The notes below the pieces were generated by a model that saw only the letters and a program-made list of their open reading frames with translations, did no database searches and was not told where the DNA came from. 64,000 bases of DNA, from contig NZ_AP023212.1 of NCBI RefSeq assembly GCF_016593255.1, positions 1,166,001-1,230,000 on the forward strand. The letters run 5' to 3'. Positions 35,105 to 44,535 of this stretch are shown piece by piece. Every line of letters starts with the position of its first letter. Positions within the stretch are counted from its first letter, which is position 1. Source of the stretch: Hydrogenimonas urashimensis (GTDB lineage: Bacteria; Campylobacterota; Campylobacteria; Campylobacterales; Hydrogenimonadaceae). The position numbers and the translations under genes were made by a program.

Positions 35105-37051
35105 TTAGAATATAATCTCTTCCTCCGTGGGGGAGGCCTCCACGGCAGGCAGCGGGGAGAGATCGGTATAGATCACATCCTTTCCGTTCCGGGTCGCATG
35201 GTAAACCCCTTCGGGTTCTTCGAACTTTCGCATGAACTCCGGATGTTTCTTTGCCAGCGCCCCGTAAAAAACTCGGGCCACCGGGGCTGCCGTCCGACCG
35301 CCCGTTTCGTGTTTTGGAAGGGGTGTATTGTCATCGTTTCCGAACCAGACAACCGTTTCCACATCCGGTGTAAAGGAGCAGAACCATGTATCCACACTGT
35401 TGTTGGTGGTTCCGGTCTTTCCTGCAATGTCGATCCCTTTGACCCTCGCGTTTCTGCCGGTCCCCCGCCGTACCACATCTTTAAGTATATCAATCATCAG
35501 ATAAGCCTGCGGTTTGGGATAGACCTCTTTGCCCACGCTCTCTGTATGCTCAACCAGTCTGCCTTTGTCATCGTAGAGGTTGACCACCAGTCTGGGTTCG
35601 TGCAACACCCCCATGTCAGCAAAAACCGTGTAGAGGCGGGCCATCTGAAGAGGGGAGAGGGCGATGTTCCCCAGCGCGATGGAGAGGTTGTAGGGAAGAT
35701 CCTCGATACCGAAAACATCCAGTTTGCTGTGGAGTGTCGTGATTCCAATTTCGCTCACGAGGTTGATCGTCGCCAGGTTTCTTGAATGGACCAGTGCCTC
35801 CCGCAGCGTGATCATCCCTTTGTAGTCCTTTTCGTAGTTTTTGGGCTGCCACAGTTTGCTGGTGTTGCCTTCGTCGAAACGATAGGTCCGGGCGATGTCG
35901 GGAATCCGGCTTTCGGGGTTGTATCCCAGATTGAGCGCGGTCTGATAGATAAAGGGTTTGAAAGCCGAACCCGGCTGGCGCCGTGAAGAGACGGCCCTGT
36001 TGAAAGCGCTTCGGGCATAGTCGACCCCGCCGAGCATCGCTAGCACATCCCCGCTCCTGCCGTCGAGCACCACCATCGCCCCGTTGAAGGTTTCGGAGAT
36101 GTTCACATCGTCACCGTGCCGTTTCCGGTAGGCTTCGTAACCGTACTTCAGCGCATCGCGCGCCATCGCCTGATACTCCAGATCCGCGGCCGTTTCGATC
36201 CTGTATCCGCCCGAACGTATGTCGTGGTATTTCGGAAGCAGCCGGTTGATCACCGCATCGACGATATAGGGGGCACGGTTTTGTGTCAGCGTGTCGTCGT
36301 ACACCTTCGGTGCCTCCTTGATCTCACGCATATAGGTCGCCTCGTCGATCCATCCCAGTGCCTTCATGCGCTCCAGCACCCGGTTGGCCCGCGCCATCGC
36401 GTTGGCGTAGTGGCGCGTCGGATCGTAGGCGCTCGGCGCTTTGGGAAGACCGACTAAAATGGCGATCTCTTTGAGTGTCAGCTCGTCCAGATCTTTGTGG
36501 AAATAGCCCAAAGAGGCTGTCCGGATGCCGTAATATCCGTGCCCGAAGAAGATCGCGTTGAGATAGCGCTCAAGAATCTCCTCTTTCGTGAGCTCCTGTT
36601 CCAGGCGGATCGAAAGGAGTGCCTCCTTGATCTTTCTTTTGATCTTCTTCTCACGGCTCAGAAGCGTCGATTTGATCAGCTGCTGGGTCAGAGTCGATGC
36701 CCCCTCGACCATTTTCCTCGCTTTGATATCTTTGACAAGCGCCCGGAAAATCGCTTCGGGATTGACACCGTGATGCTCGAAAAAAAGTGTATCCTCGATG
36801 GCGACCAGCGCTTCGATCACCCTGCCCGGAATCTCGTCGTAGGAAACATAGATGCGGTGCTCCTTTTCAAAAACGTTGGCGATCAGCCGGCCGTTGCGAT
36901 CGAAAATCTGCGTCGTCTTGGGCGGATTGTAATGCACCAGCGGCTCCACTTCGTGGCCGATTTCGAAATAGAGATAGACCAGATACCCGAAAAGGGCCAT
37001 TGCCGCCAATATGGCGAGGCGGACTAGCAGTTTCACAAAAAATTTTATCAA
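35105..37051 (-). CDS. mrcA: Penicillin-binding protein 1A (glycosyltransferase-transpeptidase)
   Basis: A 648-residue bifunctional class A PBP. One TM helix (about 7-30), a GT51 domain with the catalytic Glu in VAIEDTLFFEHHGVN and the GASTLTQQLIKSTLLSREK motif, and a transpeptidase domain with S-x-x-K in QPGSAFKPFIY, SRN (HSRNLATINL) and KTGTTNNSVDTWF. The start is TTG at 37051, overlapping the ABC gene stop (TTGA) with GGGAG eight bases upstream. It polymerises and crosslinks peptidoglycan. Confidence 0.96.
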   Translation of the reverse strand: MIKFFVKLLVRLAILAAMALFGYLVYLYFEIGHEVEPLVHYNPPKTTQIFDRNGRLIANVFEKEHRIYVSYDEIPGRVIEALVAIEDTLFFEHHGVNPEAIFRALVKDIKARKMVEGASTLTQQLIKSTLLSREKKIKRKIKEALLSIRLEQELTKEEILERYLNAIFFGHGYYGIRTASLGYFHKDLDELTLKEIAILVGLPKAPSAYDPTRHYANAMARANRVLERMKALGWIDEATYMREIKEAPKVYDDTLTQNRAPYIVDAVINRLLPKYHDIRSGGYRIETAADLEYQAMARDALKYGYEAYRKRHGDDVNISETFNGAMVVLDGRSGDVLAMLGGVDYARSAFNRAVSSRRQPGSAFKPFIYQTALNLGYNPESRIPDIARTYRFDEGNTSKLWQPKNYEKDYKGMITLREALVHSRNLATINLVSEIGITTLHSKLDVFGIEDLPYNLSIALGNIALSPLQMARLYTVFADMGVLHEPRLVVNLYDDKGRLVEHTESVGKEVYPKPQAYLMIDILKDVVRRGTGRNARVKGIDIAGKTGTTNNSVDTWFCSFTPDVETVVWFGNDDNTPLPKHETGGRTAAPVARVFYGALAKKHPEFMRKFEEPEGVYHATRNGKDVIYTDLSPLPAVEASPTEEEIIF

Positions 37052-37746
37052 CTTCTAAACTCCCGATGTGCGAAATTGGCGGCGATGAGCGCTTTGGTAT
37101 AGTCCGACCTGGGGAAGGAAAGCACCTCATCCATCATCCCGCGCTCCATCACTTTCCCCTTTTTTATGACGACGATTTCACGGCAGAGCTTCGCTGCCGT
37201 GGCGATGTCGTGGGTGACAAAAAGCATCCTGAACCCCATCTCTTCCTGCAGGTCAAGGAGCAGTTTCACGACCATCTCTCTAAGATCGGCATCCAGCGCT
37301 GTGGTCGGTTCGTCCAGCAAAAGCAGCTTCGGCCGCGACGACAGGGCCATGGCGATGACCACCCTCTGCAGCTGTCCGCCGGAGAGTTCCGGGGGGAAAC
37401 GGTTCAGCAATTCACTCTCAAGCCCGACCTGCGCCATCCGCTCCGGCGCACTCTCCGCCGCCACGATCCACTGATCCCGGATCTTCGTAAGAGGGGAGAG
37501 AGCGGTGAAGGGGTTCTGTGGCACATAGGCCACCGTTTCGCCACGCCGCAGCCCAAAATCGCTTTCGCACGCCAGACGGGCTTTAAAACCTTTCGGAAGC
37601 ATTCCAAGAAGGGCCTTGAGCGTCAAACTCTTCCCGCTGCCGCTCTCCCCTACCAGTGCCAGAGAGCGGCGTATGGAGAAGGCGATATCAACAAAGACCT
37701 TCCCCTTTTTGGAGATCGTCAGAGCGCTGCACCTAAATTCACCCAT
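37048..37746 (-). CDS. Orphan ABC ATPase (Opp/Nik-type)
   Basis: A 232-residue ATPase: Walker A GESGSGKS (about residues 33-40), Q-loop VPQNPFTALSP, signature LSGGQLQR, Walker B LLLLDEPTTALD and a switch His in FVTHDIATA. The DppD/NikD-type sequence usually pairs with permeases and a binding protein, none of which is nearby. It is overlapped by both bioF (8 bases) and PBP1A (4 bases), so all three are co-translated. Partner unknown. Confidence 0.88.
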   Translation of the reverse strand: MGEFRCSALTISKKGKVFVDIAFSIRRSLALVGESGSGKSLTLKALLGMLPKGFKARLACESDFGLRRGETVAYVPQNPFTALSPLTKIRDQWIVAAESAPERMAQVGLESELLNRFPPELSGGQLQRVVIAMALSSRPKLLLLDEPTTALDADLREMVVKLLLDLQEEMGFRMLFVTHDIATAAKLCREIVVIKKGKVMERGMMDEVLSFPRSDYTKALIAANFAHREFRS

Positions 37747-38836
37747 GCAGCATCCTTTTGATCGCTTTGAACAGTTCCCGGTACCGTTTCGGTTTCACGG
37801 CCGTCCGAAGAATGACACGCAAGATGGGACTGGAAACGGTCGGCGGGCGTATCGCGCCCACCTCGAACCCCATCTTCTTCAAACGATCCCGCAAAATCAT
37901 GGTCGTCTCGATATCGGGCATCGGAAGCGGAACGATCATCCCTTCGGGCATCGTCCCGGCAAAAGGCTCCGCCACCGCTTTGAGCCTCTCTATTTTCCGC
38001 GAAAGCTTTTTGCGTTTTTTCATGATGTAATCGAACCCCTCGTGAGCGAGGGCGATATCGAACAGCGAAGGGGCCGTGGTATAGATCAGCGGTTTGGCAC
38101 GGTTGTGCAGAAACGAAACGATCTCTTCGGAGGCGAGAATATAGGCGCCGTAACTTCCGTACGCCTTTCCAAGCGTTCCCATCTTGATATGTCGTGCATC
38201 CGGCTCGATGCCGTAATGGTCGAAAACACCCAGAAGATTGGGTCCTGTCGTTCCGCTGCTGTGCGCTTCGTCCACGATCATCAGGGTGTCGAACCATTCG
38301 GCGATCTCGAAAAAATCCCTTTTGACCCTGTCGCCTTCCATCGAATAGATGCCTTCGACCGCAATGATCCGTCTGCCTCCTGCCGGCACATCGGAAAGCT
38401 TTTCGATCAGATCGGCCGGATCGTTGTGGGCGAAGGTGACGACGCGCCCCCGCACCAGCTTCGCTCCCACCATCCCGCTGGCATGATAGCTCTCGTCGAT
38501 AAAAAGCACATCACCCCGACGCACGAGGGATTCGATCAGACCAAGGTTGGCCAAAAATCCGCTGCCGACCACCACGCCCGCTTCGAATCCGTTCGCTTCG
38601 GCGAGGCGATGTTCGAAATCCCGGTGAATGGGATGGTATCCTCCCACAAAAAGCGATGACTTCGGCGCATGCCATGGAAAATCCGCCACACGCCGGCAGG
38701 CGCCTTTGAAAAGCTTCCGCTTGTGGGCGAGTCCAAGATAGTCGTTGCTCGCCATATCAACAGCGTCGGGATCCGCCATCACGGGGGTGCGGAAACGGTT
38801 GGCACGGCGCAGGGCGGCAAGCTCTTTTTTATACAT
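37739..38836 (-). CDS. bioF: 8-amino-7-oxononanoate synthase-like aminotransferase
   Basis: A 365-residue PLP enzyme of the AONS family: DMASNDYLGLAHK, FVGGYHPIHRDFEHRLAEANG, IDESYHASGMVGAKL, VDEAHSSGTTGPN, and the PLP-lysine motif HIKMGTLGKAYGS. BioF joins pimeloyl-ACP and alanine for biotin synthesis. Kbl-type or related enzymes are alternatives, but the GGYHPIHRDFE and GTLGKAYGS motifs favour BioF. Other bio genes are not in the window. Confidence 0.87.
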   Translation of the reverse strand: MYKKELAALRRANRFRTPVMADPDAVDMASNDYLGLAHKRKLFKGACRRVADFPWHAPKSSLFVGGYHPIHRDFEHRLAEANGFEAGVVVGSGFLANLGLIESLVRRGDVLFIDESYHASGMVGAKLVRGRVVTFAHNDPADLIEKLSDVPAGGRRIIAVEGIYSMEGDRVKRDFFEIAEWFDTLMIVDEAHSSGTTGPNLLGVFDHYGIEPDARHIKMGTLGKAYGSYGAYILASEEIVSFLHNRAKPLIYTTAPSLFDIALAHEGFDYIMKKRKKLSRKIERLKAVAEPFAGTMPEGMIVPLPMPDIETTMILRDRLKKMGFEVGAIRPPTVSSPILRVILRTAVKPKRYRELFKAIKRMLHG

Positions 38837-38911
38837 AACGGTCTTCGCCCTTTTTTAGTGAAAAGTTTCGGAAAGGTCGCTTCGCTCCTTTTATCATTTT
38901 GAATGCCCCGC

Positions 38912-39463
38912 TCACGCACTCTCCAGCCAGGGCACCAGTTTTTCGACCGTCAACCCCATGGCGCAACTCTCGTACCCCCGAACACTCTCGATGTAGGGTT
39001 TGCAGAACCCTTCCACCATGCACGCGCCCGCTTTGTCGCGCCACTCTCCGCTTTCGATATACCGTTCGAGCGCTTGTTCGTCAAAGGGCGCGAATCTGTA
39101 GACCGTATCGGAGAGATCGATGAACATCTTCTTTTCCGATTTGTAGACCATGCAGGTGATGATGCTCACGTCGCTTCCGCTCTGCATCCGCAGCAGACGC
39201 CGTGCATCCTCCCCGTCCCTGGCCTTGCGGAGAATCTTCCCATGGGCCGTGACGACCGTATCGGCACAGAGTATCGGGGTTTGAAGACCATACTTCGCTT
39301 CACAGGCCCTCATCTTTCCCATGGCGGCGTGATAGACGAAATTCTTCGGAATCGAATGATCCAGAGCCTCCTCGTCGAAATCGCATCCGACCTGGGTGAA
39401 GTCGATCCCGTGCTCGCGAAGTATCTTCGCGCGGGTCTGCGACGAAGAGCCCAGAAGCAGCAT
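38912..39463 (-). CDS. maf: Maf-family nucleotide pyrophosphatase
   Basis: A 183-residue Maf: LLLGSSSQTRAKILREHGIDF at the N-terminus, CADTVVTAHGKILRKARD, LLRMQSGSDVSIITCM, and EWRDKAGACMVEGF. Maf proteins hydrolyse dTTP/UTP or modified nucleotides and influence septation. Some residues differ from the usual SGxxHxV (here SGSDVSI), so substrate range may differ. It lies 3 bases after a CopD-like gene and downstream of alaS. Confidence 0.92.
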   Translation of the reverse strand: MLLLGSSSQTRAKILREHGIDFTQVGCDFDEEALDHSIPKNFVYHAAMGKMRACEAKYGLQTPILCADTVVTAHGKILRKARDGEDARRLLRMQSGSDVSIITCMVYKSEKKMFIDLSDTVYRFAPFDEQALERYIESGEWRDKAGACMVEGFCKPYIESVRGYESCAMGLTVEKLVPWLESA

Positions 39464-39466
39464 GGC

Positions 39467-39958
39467 TCAAAACCCCCTCAGATAGATACCGAGCACGAGT
39501 GCCAAAACACCCAGTGCGATATTGACCGGCAGCATCAGATTGGGAATGGGTGCTAGCATCTCCCTCGCTCCGGAGAGGTCTCCGGCCACGAAAAAGCGCT
39601 CCGCCCGGTTACGGCGATAGACCATCGCGGCATAGTTGAGCGTCATCACGAGCCAGACCGCCTCTTTGATATAGACGACCGTCGCCAATTCGCTGCCGGG
39701 CGCTCCCACCGCAAGTCCCATGATGAATCCGGTCAGCAAAATCAGCACGATGAAAGGAAGTACCAGCGCAAAAAGGTTGCGCACAATCTCCAGTGTCCGG
39801 GCAAGACGGACCTTCGGGTCGTCGATATGCTGCAGCCCCGGATGGACCGCCAGACGCATGCCGATCATGCCGCCTACCCAGACGATGGCACCCAGCACAT
39901 GCAAAAAGACGATAAAGAAGGAGAAGTTGTTGAAAAATTCGACGGCAAACTCTTTCAT
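39467..39958 (-). CDS. CopD-like four-helix membrane protein
   Basis: A 163-residue membrane protein with four predicted helices: FFIVFLHVLGAIVWVGGMIGMRLAVH, LFALVLPFIVLILLTGFIMG, AVWLVMTLNYAAMVYR and LMLPVNIALGVLALVLGIYL. The HVLGAIVWVGGM motif with His near residue 20 is like CopD/DUF2269-type proteins, which bind copper or haem. AAAGGAGG precedes the ATG. Function inferred from fold only. Confidence 0.7.
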   Translation of the reverse strand: MKEFAVEFFNNFSFFIVFLHVLGAIVWVGGMIGMRLAVHPGLQHIDDPKVRLARTLEIVRNLFALVLPFIVLILLTGFIMGLAVGAPGSELATVVYIKEAVWLVMTLNYAAMVYRRNRAERFFVAGDLSGAREMLAPIPNLMLPVNIALGVLALVLGIYLRGF

Positions 39959-40045
39959 ACACTACCTCCTTTCAGATGGCAGACAGTGAACGGAAGATGC
40001 TTTCGATACCTTTTCGCTGCCGATTCGCATTGAGTTTTCCAATGG

Positions 40046-42616
40046 CTACTGCCCAATTGTCTTTTCCAGATACGTCATCGCCGCCGCTTTGGCTTCTTCG
40101 ATCGCTTCAGGTTTTTTGCCGCCAGCCTGGGCGAAGTCGTCGCGCCCGCCTCCGCCACCGCCAAGAATCGGTGCGATCTCTTTGACCCACGCTCCCGCCT
40201 TCACAGGAGTGTTTTTCTGACCCGCCGCGATAAGCACTTTCTCCCCTCTTTTCTGGAAGAGCATCACCGCCACTTTGTCGTGGCCATTTTTCAGATCGTC
40301 GATCATCGTCTTGATGTCACCACCCTCCACCTCGTCGACGACGACGGTGACATCGCCGATCTTTCCAATTTTTAGATCACTTTTTCTGCTCTTTTGCGCC
40401 TCTTTGAGCGACTGTTTGAGCTCTTTGACCTGCTGCTGGAGTTTTTCGATTCCCTGCAGAGGGTCCTTGGCCTTGAGTTCCGTGGCGATGTGCGCCAGCG
40501 TCTCGCGCATTTTTTTGACCCTCTCGTAGGCCGCATGCCCACAGACCGCTTCGATGCGGCGTACCCCGGCGCTGACACCGCTCTCTTTGGTAATCAGGAA
40601 CATCCCGATCTCCGCTGTGTTGTGAACGTGGGTACCGCCGCACAGCTCGATACTTTTCTCTCCGAAGCTGACGACTCGCACCTTCTTGCCGTACTTTTCA
40701 CCAAAGAGTGCCATCGCCCCTTTCGCTTTCGCCGATTCGATGTCCATCTCCTCCACTTCACCGGCGATACCGCGCTCGATCTTGTCGTTGACCCACGCTT
40801 CGACCGCGGCGATCTCCTCGGACGTCATCGCCCCGGGATGGCTGAAATCGAAGCGGAGCCGGTCCGATTCGACCAGAGAACCTGCCTGTGCCACGTGGCT
40901 GCCCAGAATCTCTCTAAGGGCGCTGTGCAGCAGGTGGGTGGCGCTGTGGTGCTTGGCGATCTCGTGGCGTGCCGTATCGACGGCCGCTTCGACGAGATCG
41001 TTTTCGCACATCTTTTCGACCGCTTCGATTTCCGAAAGATTCATCTCGAAAAACCTCTTCGTATCGACCACCCTAGCGAGCGTTTCGCCGCTTAGTGTCT
41101 CGCGCAGTACGCCCACGTCGCCCGCCTGGCCGCCGCTTTCGGCGTAGAAGGGGGTGATGTCGAGCATCACCCATCCTTTCTGTCCGGGTTCCAGGCATTT
41201 GACACGGGCGAAACTCTCGTTCAAAAGCGCCAGCACCTTGCTCTCGGCCGTGAGATTGTCGTAGCCGACGAAAAGATTTTTGCCGCACGCTTCCAGAAGC
41301 GCTTTGAAATCTCCCTCCACTTTCGCGTCCCCACTGCCTTTCCACGCCGCTTTGGCCCGCTCCCGCTGCGCCTGCATCAACCGCTCGAATTCGCCGATGT
41401 CGACCTCGAGCCCCTTTTCTCTGAGCATATCCTGTGTCAAATCGAGCGGAAAACCGTAGGTATCGTAGAGCTTGAAGGCCACGGCGCCGCTGAAGAGCTT
41501 GTCGGTATGGGCGAGCTCTTTTTCAAAGAGTTCGATGCCAGCGGCGATCGTCGCGAAGAAGCGCTCCTCTTCGAGCTGCATCATCTGCTTGACCGTCTCT
41601 TTCTTCTCGACGAGGTAGGTGTAGTGGCCGCCCATGATATCAACAAGAACATCGACCAGTCCGAACATGAAGGGCTCACGAAGACCCAGCATGTAGCCGT
41701 GGCGTACGGCGCGGCGCAGAATGCGGCGCAGCACGTAGCCCCGTCCCTCGTTGGAGAAGTTGACCCCCTGGGCCAGCAGGAACGTTGTCGAGCGCAGATG
41801 ATCGGCGATGACGCGGTAGCTTGCCCCTTTTTCATAGACGTAGGGCCGGCCTACCAGCTCTTCGACACCCCGGATGATCGGCATGAAAAGCTCGGTATCG
41901 TAGTTGCTGAACTTCCCCTCCTTGACCGCCACGACCCGCTCCAGTCCCATGCCGGTGTCGATGGAAGGTTTCGGAAGCGGTGTCAGGTTTCCCGCCTTGT
42001 CACGCTCGTACTGCATGAAAACGAGATTCCAGATTTCCAAAAAGCGGTCCCCGTCGCCGCCCAGATAGTCTTCGGGCCCGTTGAAATGCTCCGCCCCCTG
42101 GTCATAGAAGATTTCGCTGCAGGGACCGCACGGACCGGTGTCGCCCATCTGCCAGAAATTGTCCTTGTCTCCCATGCGCAGAATGCGCTCGGGGGCGATA
42201 TGTTTCGCCCAGATTTGTGCCGCTTCGTCGTCGCTTTCGTGGACGGTAACCCAGAGCTTCTCGACCGGCAGTTCCAGTATACCTGTTACGAACTCCCACG
42301 CGTAGGCGATGGCTTCCTCCTTGAAATAGTCACCGAAGCTGAAGTTGCCCAGCATTTCGAAAAAGGTGTGGTGGCGTGCCGTATGCCCCACATTTTCCAG
42401 GTCGTTGTGCTTTCCCCCCGCACGGATACAGGTCTGGCAGCTCGTGCCTCTGGGTGGGTTCGGCGCGGGAACCTCCCCGGTGAAAATGTTTTTGAAAGGA
42501 ACCATTCCCGCGTTGGTGAAAAGCAGCGTGGGATCGTCGGGAACCAGCGGCGCGCTTTCGTAGATAGTATGCCCTTTGGAGGCGAAGTAGTCCAAAAAAG
42601 CCTGTCGAATATCCAT
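40046..42616 (-). CDS. alaS: Alanyl-tRNA synthetase
   Basis: An 856-residue AlaRS: catalytic core ([72 protein letters not shown]), editing domain with the [16 protein letters not shown] and CGGTHV zinc motifs, and the C-Ala domain with the Gly-rich [17 protein letters not shown]. Start at the ATG at 42616, with AAGG upstream. Complete. Confidence 0.98.
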   Translation of the reverse strand: MDIRQAFLDYFASKGHTIYESAPLVPDDPTLLFTNAGMVPFKNIFTGEVPAPNPPRGTSCQTCIRAGGKHNDLENVGHTARHHTFFEMLGNFSFGDYFKEEAIAYAWEFVTGILELPVEKLWVTVHESDDEAAQIWAKHIAPERILRMGDKDNFWQMGDTGPCGPCSEIFYDQGAEHFNGPEDYLGGDGDRFLEIWNLVFMQYERDKAGNLTPLPKPSIDTGMGLERVVAVKEGKFSNYDTELFMPIIRGVEELVGRPYVYEKGASYRVIADHLRSTTFLLAQGVNFSNEGRGYVLRRILRRAVRHGYMLGLREPFMFGLVDVLVDIMGGHYTYLVEKKETVKQMMQLEEERFFATIAAGIELFEKELAHTDKLFSGAVAFKLYDTYGFPLDLTQDMLREKGLEVDIGEFERLMQAQRERAKAAWKGSGDAKVEGDFKALLEACGKNLFVGYDNLTAESKVLALLNESFARVKCLEPGQKGWVMLDITPFYAESGGQAGDVGVLRETLSGETLARVVDTKRFFEMNLSEIEAVEKMCENDLVEAAVDTARHEIAKHHSATHLLHSALREILGSHVAQAGSLVESDRLRFDFSHPGAMTSEEIAAVEAWVNDKIERGIAGEVEEMDIESAKAKGAMALFGEKYGKKVRVVSFGEKSIELCGGTHVHNTAEIGMFLITKESGVSAGVRRIEAVCGHAAYERVKKMRETLAHIATELKAKDPLQGIEKLQQQVKELKQSLKEAQKSRKSDLKIGKIGDVTVVVDEVEGGDIKTMIDDLKNGHDKVAVMLFQKRGEKVLIAAGQKNTPVKAGAWVKEIAPILGGGGGGRDDFAQAGGKKPEAIEEAKAAAMTYLEKTIGQ

Positions 42617-42687
42617 CAAACTCAACCTTCGAAGTGATTAAATTGGATTGATTTTATCCAAAAACTTTTGAAATATCGGTTATCGCA

Positions 42688-42722
42688 GAAAAAGAGGCGG
42701 GTGAAATCAGCTATTTTCACCC
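42688..42722 (-). terminator. Terminator overlapping the 3' end of the 98-residue gene
   Basis: On the minus strand GGGTGAAA and TTTCACCC (8-bp perfect stem, 8-base loop) are followed by GCCTCTTTTTC. The stop codon of the 98-residue ORF lies in the loop. It separates the YqjD-like operon from alaS. Confidence 0.65.
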
Positions 42723-43003
42723 TTTTTTTCGGGTTTTGTTTCCATCATCGACGCGATGGCGCCGACGATCAGAGGGGTGAAATAGGCCACGGTTTCGGGG
42801 GCGAGCGTCTGCCACAAAAAAGAGGAGCCGGCACGCTTGAGATCTCCTTCGGCCAAGGCGCACAGCAGATCCGAGACATCGATACCGGGATCGGTTTCTC
42901 TCAGTCGTTTTTTTGCCTCCCCAACAGAGAGTTTTTTGGGAACGTAACGCCCCTGCGCGATCGCTTCAAACCGTTTGCGGGCTTCGGTCAGACTCTCATC
43001 CAT
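42707..43003 (-). CDS. Small protein in the YqjD/YqjE-like operon
   Basis: A 98-residue protein. The N-terminal part is charged (EARKRFEAIAQGRYVPKKLSVGEAKKRLRE) and the C-terminal part (LAPETVAYFTPLIVGAIASMM) could be one membrane helix. It directly follows the YqjE-like gene (TGA-ATG with no gap). It sits where enterobacteria have yqjK, but I see no clear similarity. Function unknown. Confidence 0.7.
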   Translation of the reverse strand: MDESLTEARKRFEAIAQGRYVPKKLSVGEAKKRLRETDPGIDVSDLLCALAEGDLKRAGSSFLWQTLAPETVAYFTPLIVGAIASMMETKPEKKGENS

Positions 43004-43330
43004 TCAGACCCTCGCCTTCATGGCCAACCGCGTAAAAAGCGCCGCGCAAAGCAGCAGCACCGCTCCGGCCGCAAAAGGCGCCCCGGTTTCCGATACATAA
43101 CGGGCGAAGAGAAGGTAAAGACCCCATACAGCAAATCCGACCGCCCCGAGCATCGCCGTGACCGCGGCGACTATCCACGCCACCATCCATCCACTCCGGT
43201 AGAGGGTGTTTTGCAAAGATGCCCGCTGCTCCTCCATGAAGAGGGTGGCCGACTCCTGAAGAGCCCGGCTTTCTGCTTCGAGCAGGTCCATCAGAGCGAT
43301 GATGAAATCGGATACGGTCACTTTGGACAT
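43004..43330 (-). CDS. YqjE/phage-holin-like membrane protein
   Basis: A 108-residue protein with a soluble amphipathic N-terminus (VSDFIIALMDLLEAESRALQES) and two membrane helices (WMVAWIVAAVTAMLGAVGFAVWGLYLLF and GAPFAAGAVLLLCAALFTRLA), as in the YqjE/holin-like family. Its ATG overlaps the YqjD-like gene stop by one base. Probably an inner-membrane stress or stationary-phase protein by analogy. Confidence 0.75.
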   Translation of the reverse strand: MSKVTVSDFIIALMDLLEAESRALQESATLFMEEQRASLQNTLYRSGWMVAWIVAAVTAMLGAVGFAVWGLYLLFARYVSETGAPFAAGAVLLLCAALFTRLAMKARV

Positions 43331-43665
43331 CAGTTTTTCCCTCCCAGGATTTTCCCGAGAAGAAAACCGACACCCGCCGCCACCAGCAGTGTACCGACCG
43401 GATGCTCCTTCTGCTGCCGCCTGATCGCTTCGATCGCTTCCTCTCCCTGATCTTTCAGGGCGTCGAATTTCTCCAGCTGCTCCGGCGGTATTTCCGAAGC
43501 GATCCGCTCCTTCACGCCATCGAGAGACTCCCTGAGTTTCGCCTCGCCGACCTTCCCTACCGTTTCGGTGAGCCTGAGAAGATCTTTTTTCAGTGTCTCG
43601 ATCTCCTTTTTGAGTGCCTCCACATCGGCTCCCGTCGTTTCGGACTGCGTATTTTTTTGTGTCAT
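43330..43665 (-). CDS. ElaB/YqjD-family (DUF883) protein
   Basis: A 111-residue protein with a coiled N-terminal part (VEALKKEIETLKKDLLRLTETVGKV) and the DUF883 C-terminal glycine-rich membrane anchor IRRQQKEHPVGTLLVAAGVG followed by FLLGKILGG. E. coli YqjD and ElaB tether ribosomes to the inner membrane in stationary phase. The ATG at 43665 has GAAGGAGGGG upstream. It leads a three-gene operon with a TATAAT promoter at 43704-43709. Confidence 0.82.
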   Translation of the reverse strand: MTQKNTQSETTGADVEALKKEIETLKKDLLRLTETVGKVGEAKLRESLDGVKERIASEIPPEQLEKFDALKDQGEEAIEAIRRQQKEHPVGTLLVAAGVGFLLGKILGGKN

Positions 43666-43703
43666 GAACCCCTCCTTCAACAGGATTTGTACGCCAATTC
43701 TTA

Positions 43704-43709
43704 ATTATA
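43704..43709 (-). promoter_or_regulatory. Predicted -10 of the YqjD-like operon
   Basis: TATAAT on the minus strand, 38 bases before the YqjD-like ATG; no clear -35. The divergent TACAAT of the FTR-rhodanese gene is 30 bases away. Confidence 0.5.
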
Positions 43710-43739
43710 CCCCAAAACGTTCTTGCCGGCGGTTTTTGC

Positions 43740-43745
43740 TACAAT
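43740..43745 (+). promoter_or_regulatory. Predicted -10 of the FTR-rhodanese gene
   Basis: TACAAT on the plus strand, about 51 bases before the ATG at 43797, just after a T-rich tract. Prediction only. Confidence 0.4.
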
Positions 43746-43796
43746 GACGCCACCGTTTTATCAAAATTTTTTCATTATCTCACAGGAGTCACGTTT

Positions 43797-44531
43797 ATGC
43801 AGCAGATCGATATCAATTCGGACGAATTCCAGGCGGAATTGGAAAAGACCTGGAAATTCGTCGAAAAAGTCAACAATCAGTTCGGTTTCGTCCAAAATCC
43901 CGACGCGGAGATCAACGAAGGGGTCGCCATGGGACTGGCCCGCAATAGAATGATCTACGGCAAACGCTACTGCCCCTGCTTCATGGTCATCGGTGAAACA
44001 CCCGAGGAGCGCAAAGCGGCCGACAACCGCATCTGCCCCTGCAAACCGGCACTGGAGAAAGAGATTCCCGAACAGGGCCACTGTCACTGCGGCATCTTCT
44101 GCACCCCCGAATATGCCGCCAGGCACGCCAAAGAGGAGGCGATCGAAGAGGCGGTTCACCTCCACTCCCGCGGCCTGAGCAAAGAGGAAGCGCAGCTGCT
44201 GGTCGAAAAGGAACAGCTCGACGGCGACGAACTCGAAGCATTGTTGGAGGCCAGAGAGCTGGGCATGGTCTCTTTCGAACTGATCGATGTAAGGGAGCCG
44301 ATGGAGTTTCAGATGGGACACATCAAGGGTACCGACAAGCTTTGGCCGACCTCCCGGTTCTACGACTGGTTCGAAAAGATTCAGAACAAGAAAGAGGACC
44401 GCATGATCCTCTACTGCCACACCGGAAGCCGGAGCTACCAGGTCCAGCATGTCATGAAAGCACAGGGGTTCAAACATATCGGCAACCTGACCTACGGCAT
44501 CATCGCCTTCAACGGGGAGATAGAGCGCTAA
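43797..44531 (+). CDS. Ferredoxin-thioredoxin reductase catalytic domain fused to rhodanese
   Basis: A 244-residue fusion. Residues about 10-105 are FTR-catalytic-like with three CxC pairs: CPC at 59-61, CPC at 80-82 and CHC at 96-98, plus Cys102; the spacings (18 and 13) are longer than in plant FTR (16 and 8). A helical linker (about 110-155) leads to a rhodanese domain with active Cys207 in LYCHTGSRSYQ and LIDVREPMEF. It could move electrons from ferredoxin to a persulfide or thioredoxin-like partner. No FTR variable subunit adjoins. Two genes follow closely. Confidence 0.85.
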   Translation: MQQIDINSDEFQAELEKTWKFVEKVNNQFGFVQNPDAEINEGVAMGLARNRMIYGKRYCPCFMVIGETPEERKAADNRICPCKPALEKEIPEQGHCHCGIFCTPEYAARHAKEEAIEEAVHLHSRGLSKEEAQLLVEKEQLDGDELEALLEARELGMVSFELIDVREPMEFQMGHIKGTDKLWPTSRFYDWFEKIQNKKEDRMILYCHTGSRSYQVQHVMKAQGFKHIGNLTYGIIAFNGEIER

Positions 44532-44535
44532 AGCG

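Noticed and set aside
43723-43740. Possible RpoN promoter upstream of the FTR-rhodanese gene
   Set aside because: The GG and GC are 8 bases apart instead of 10.
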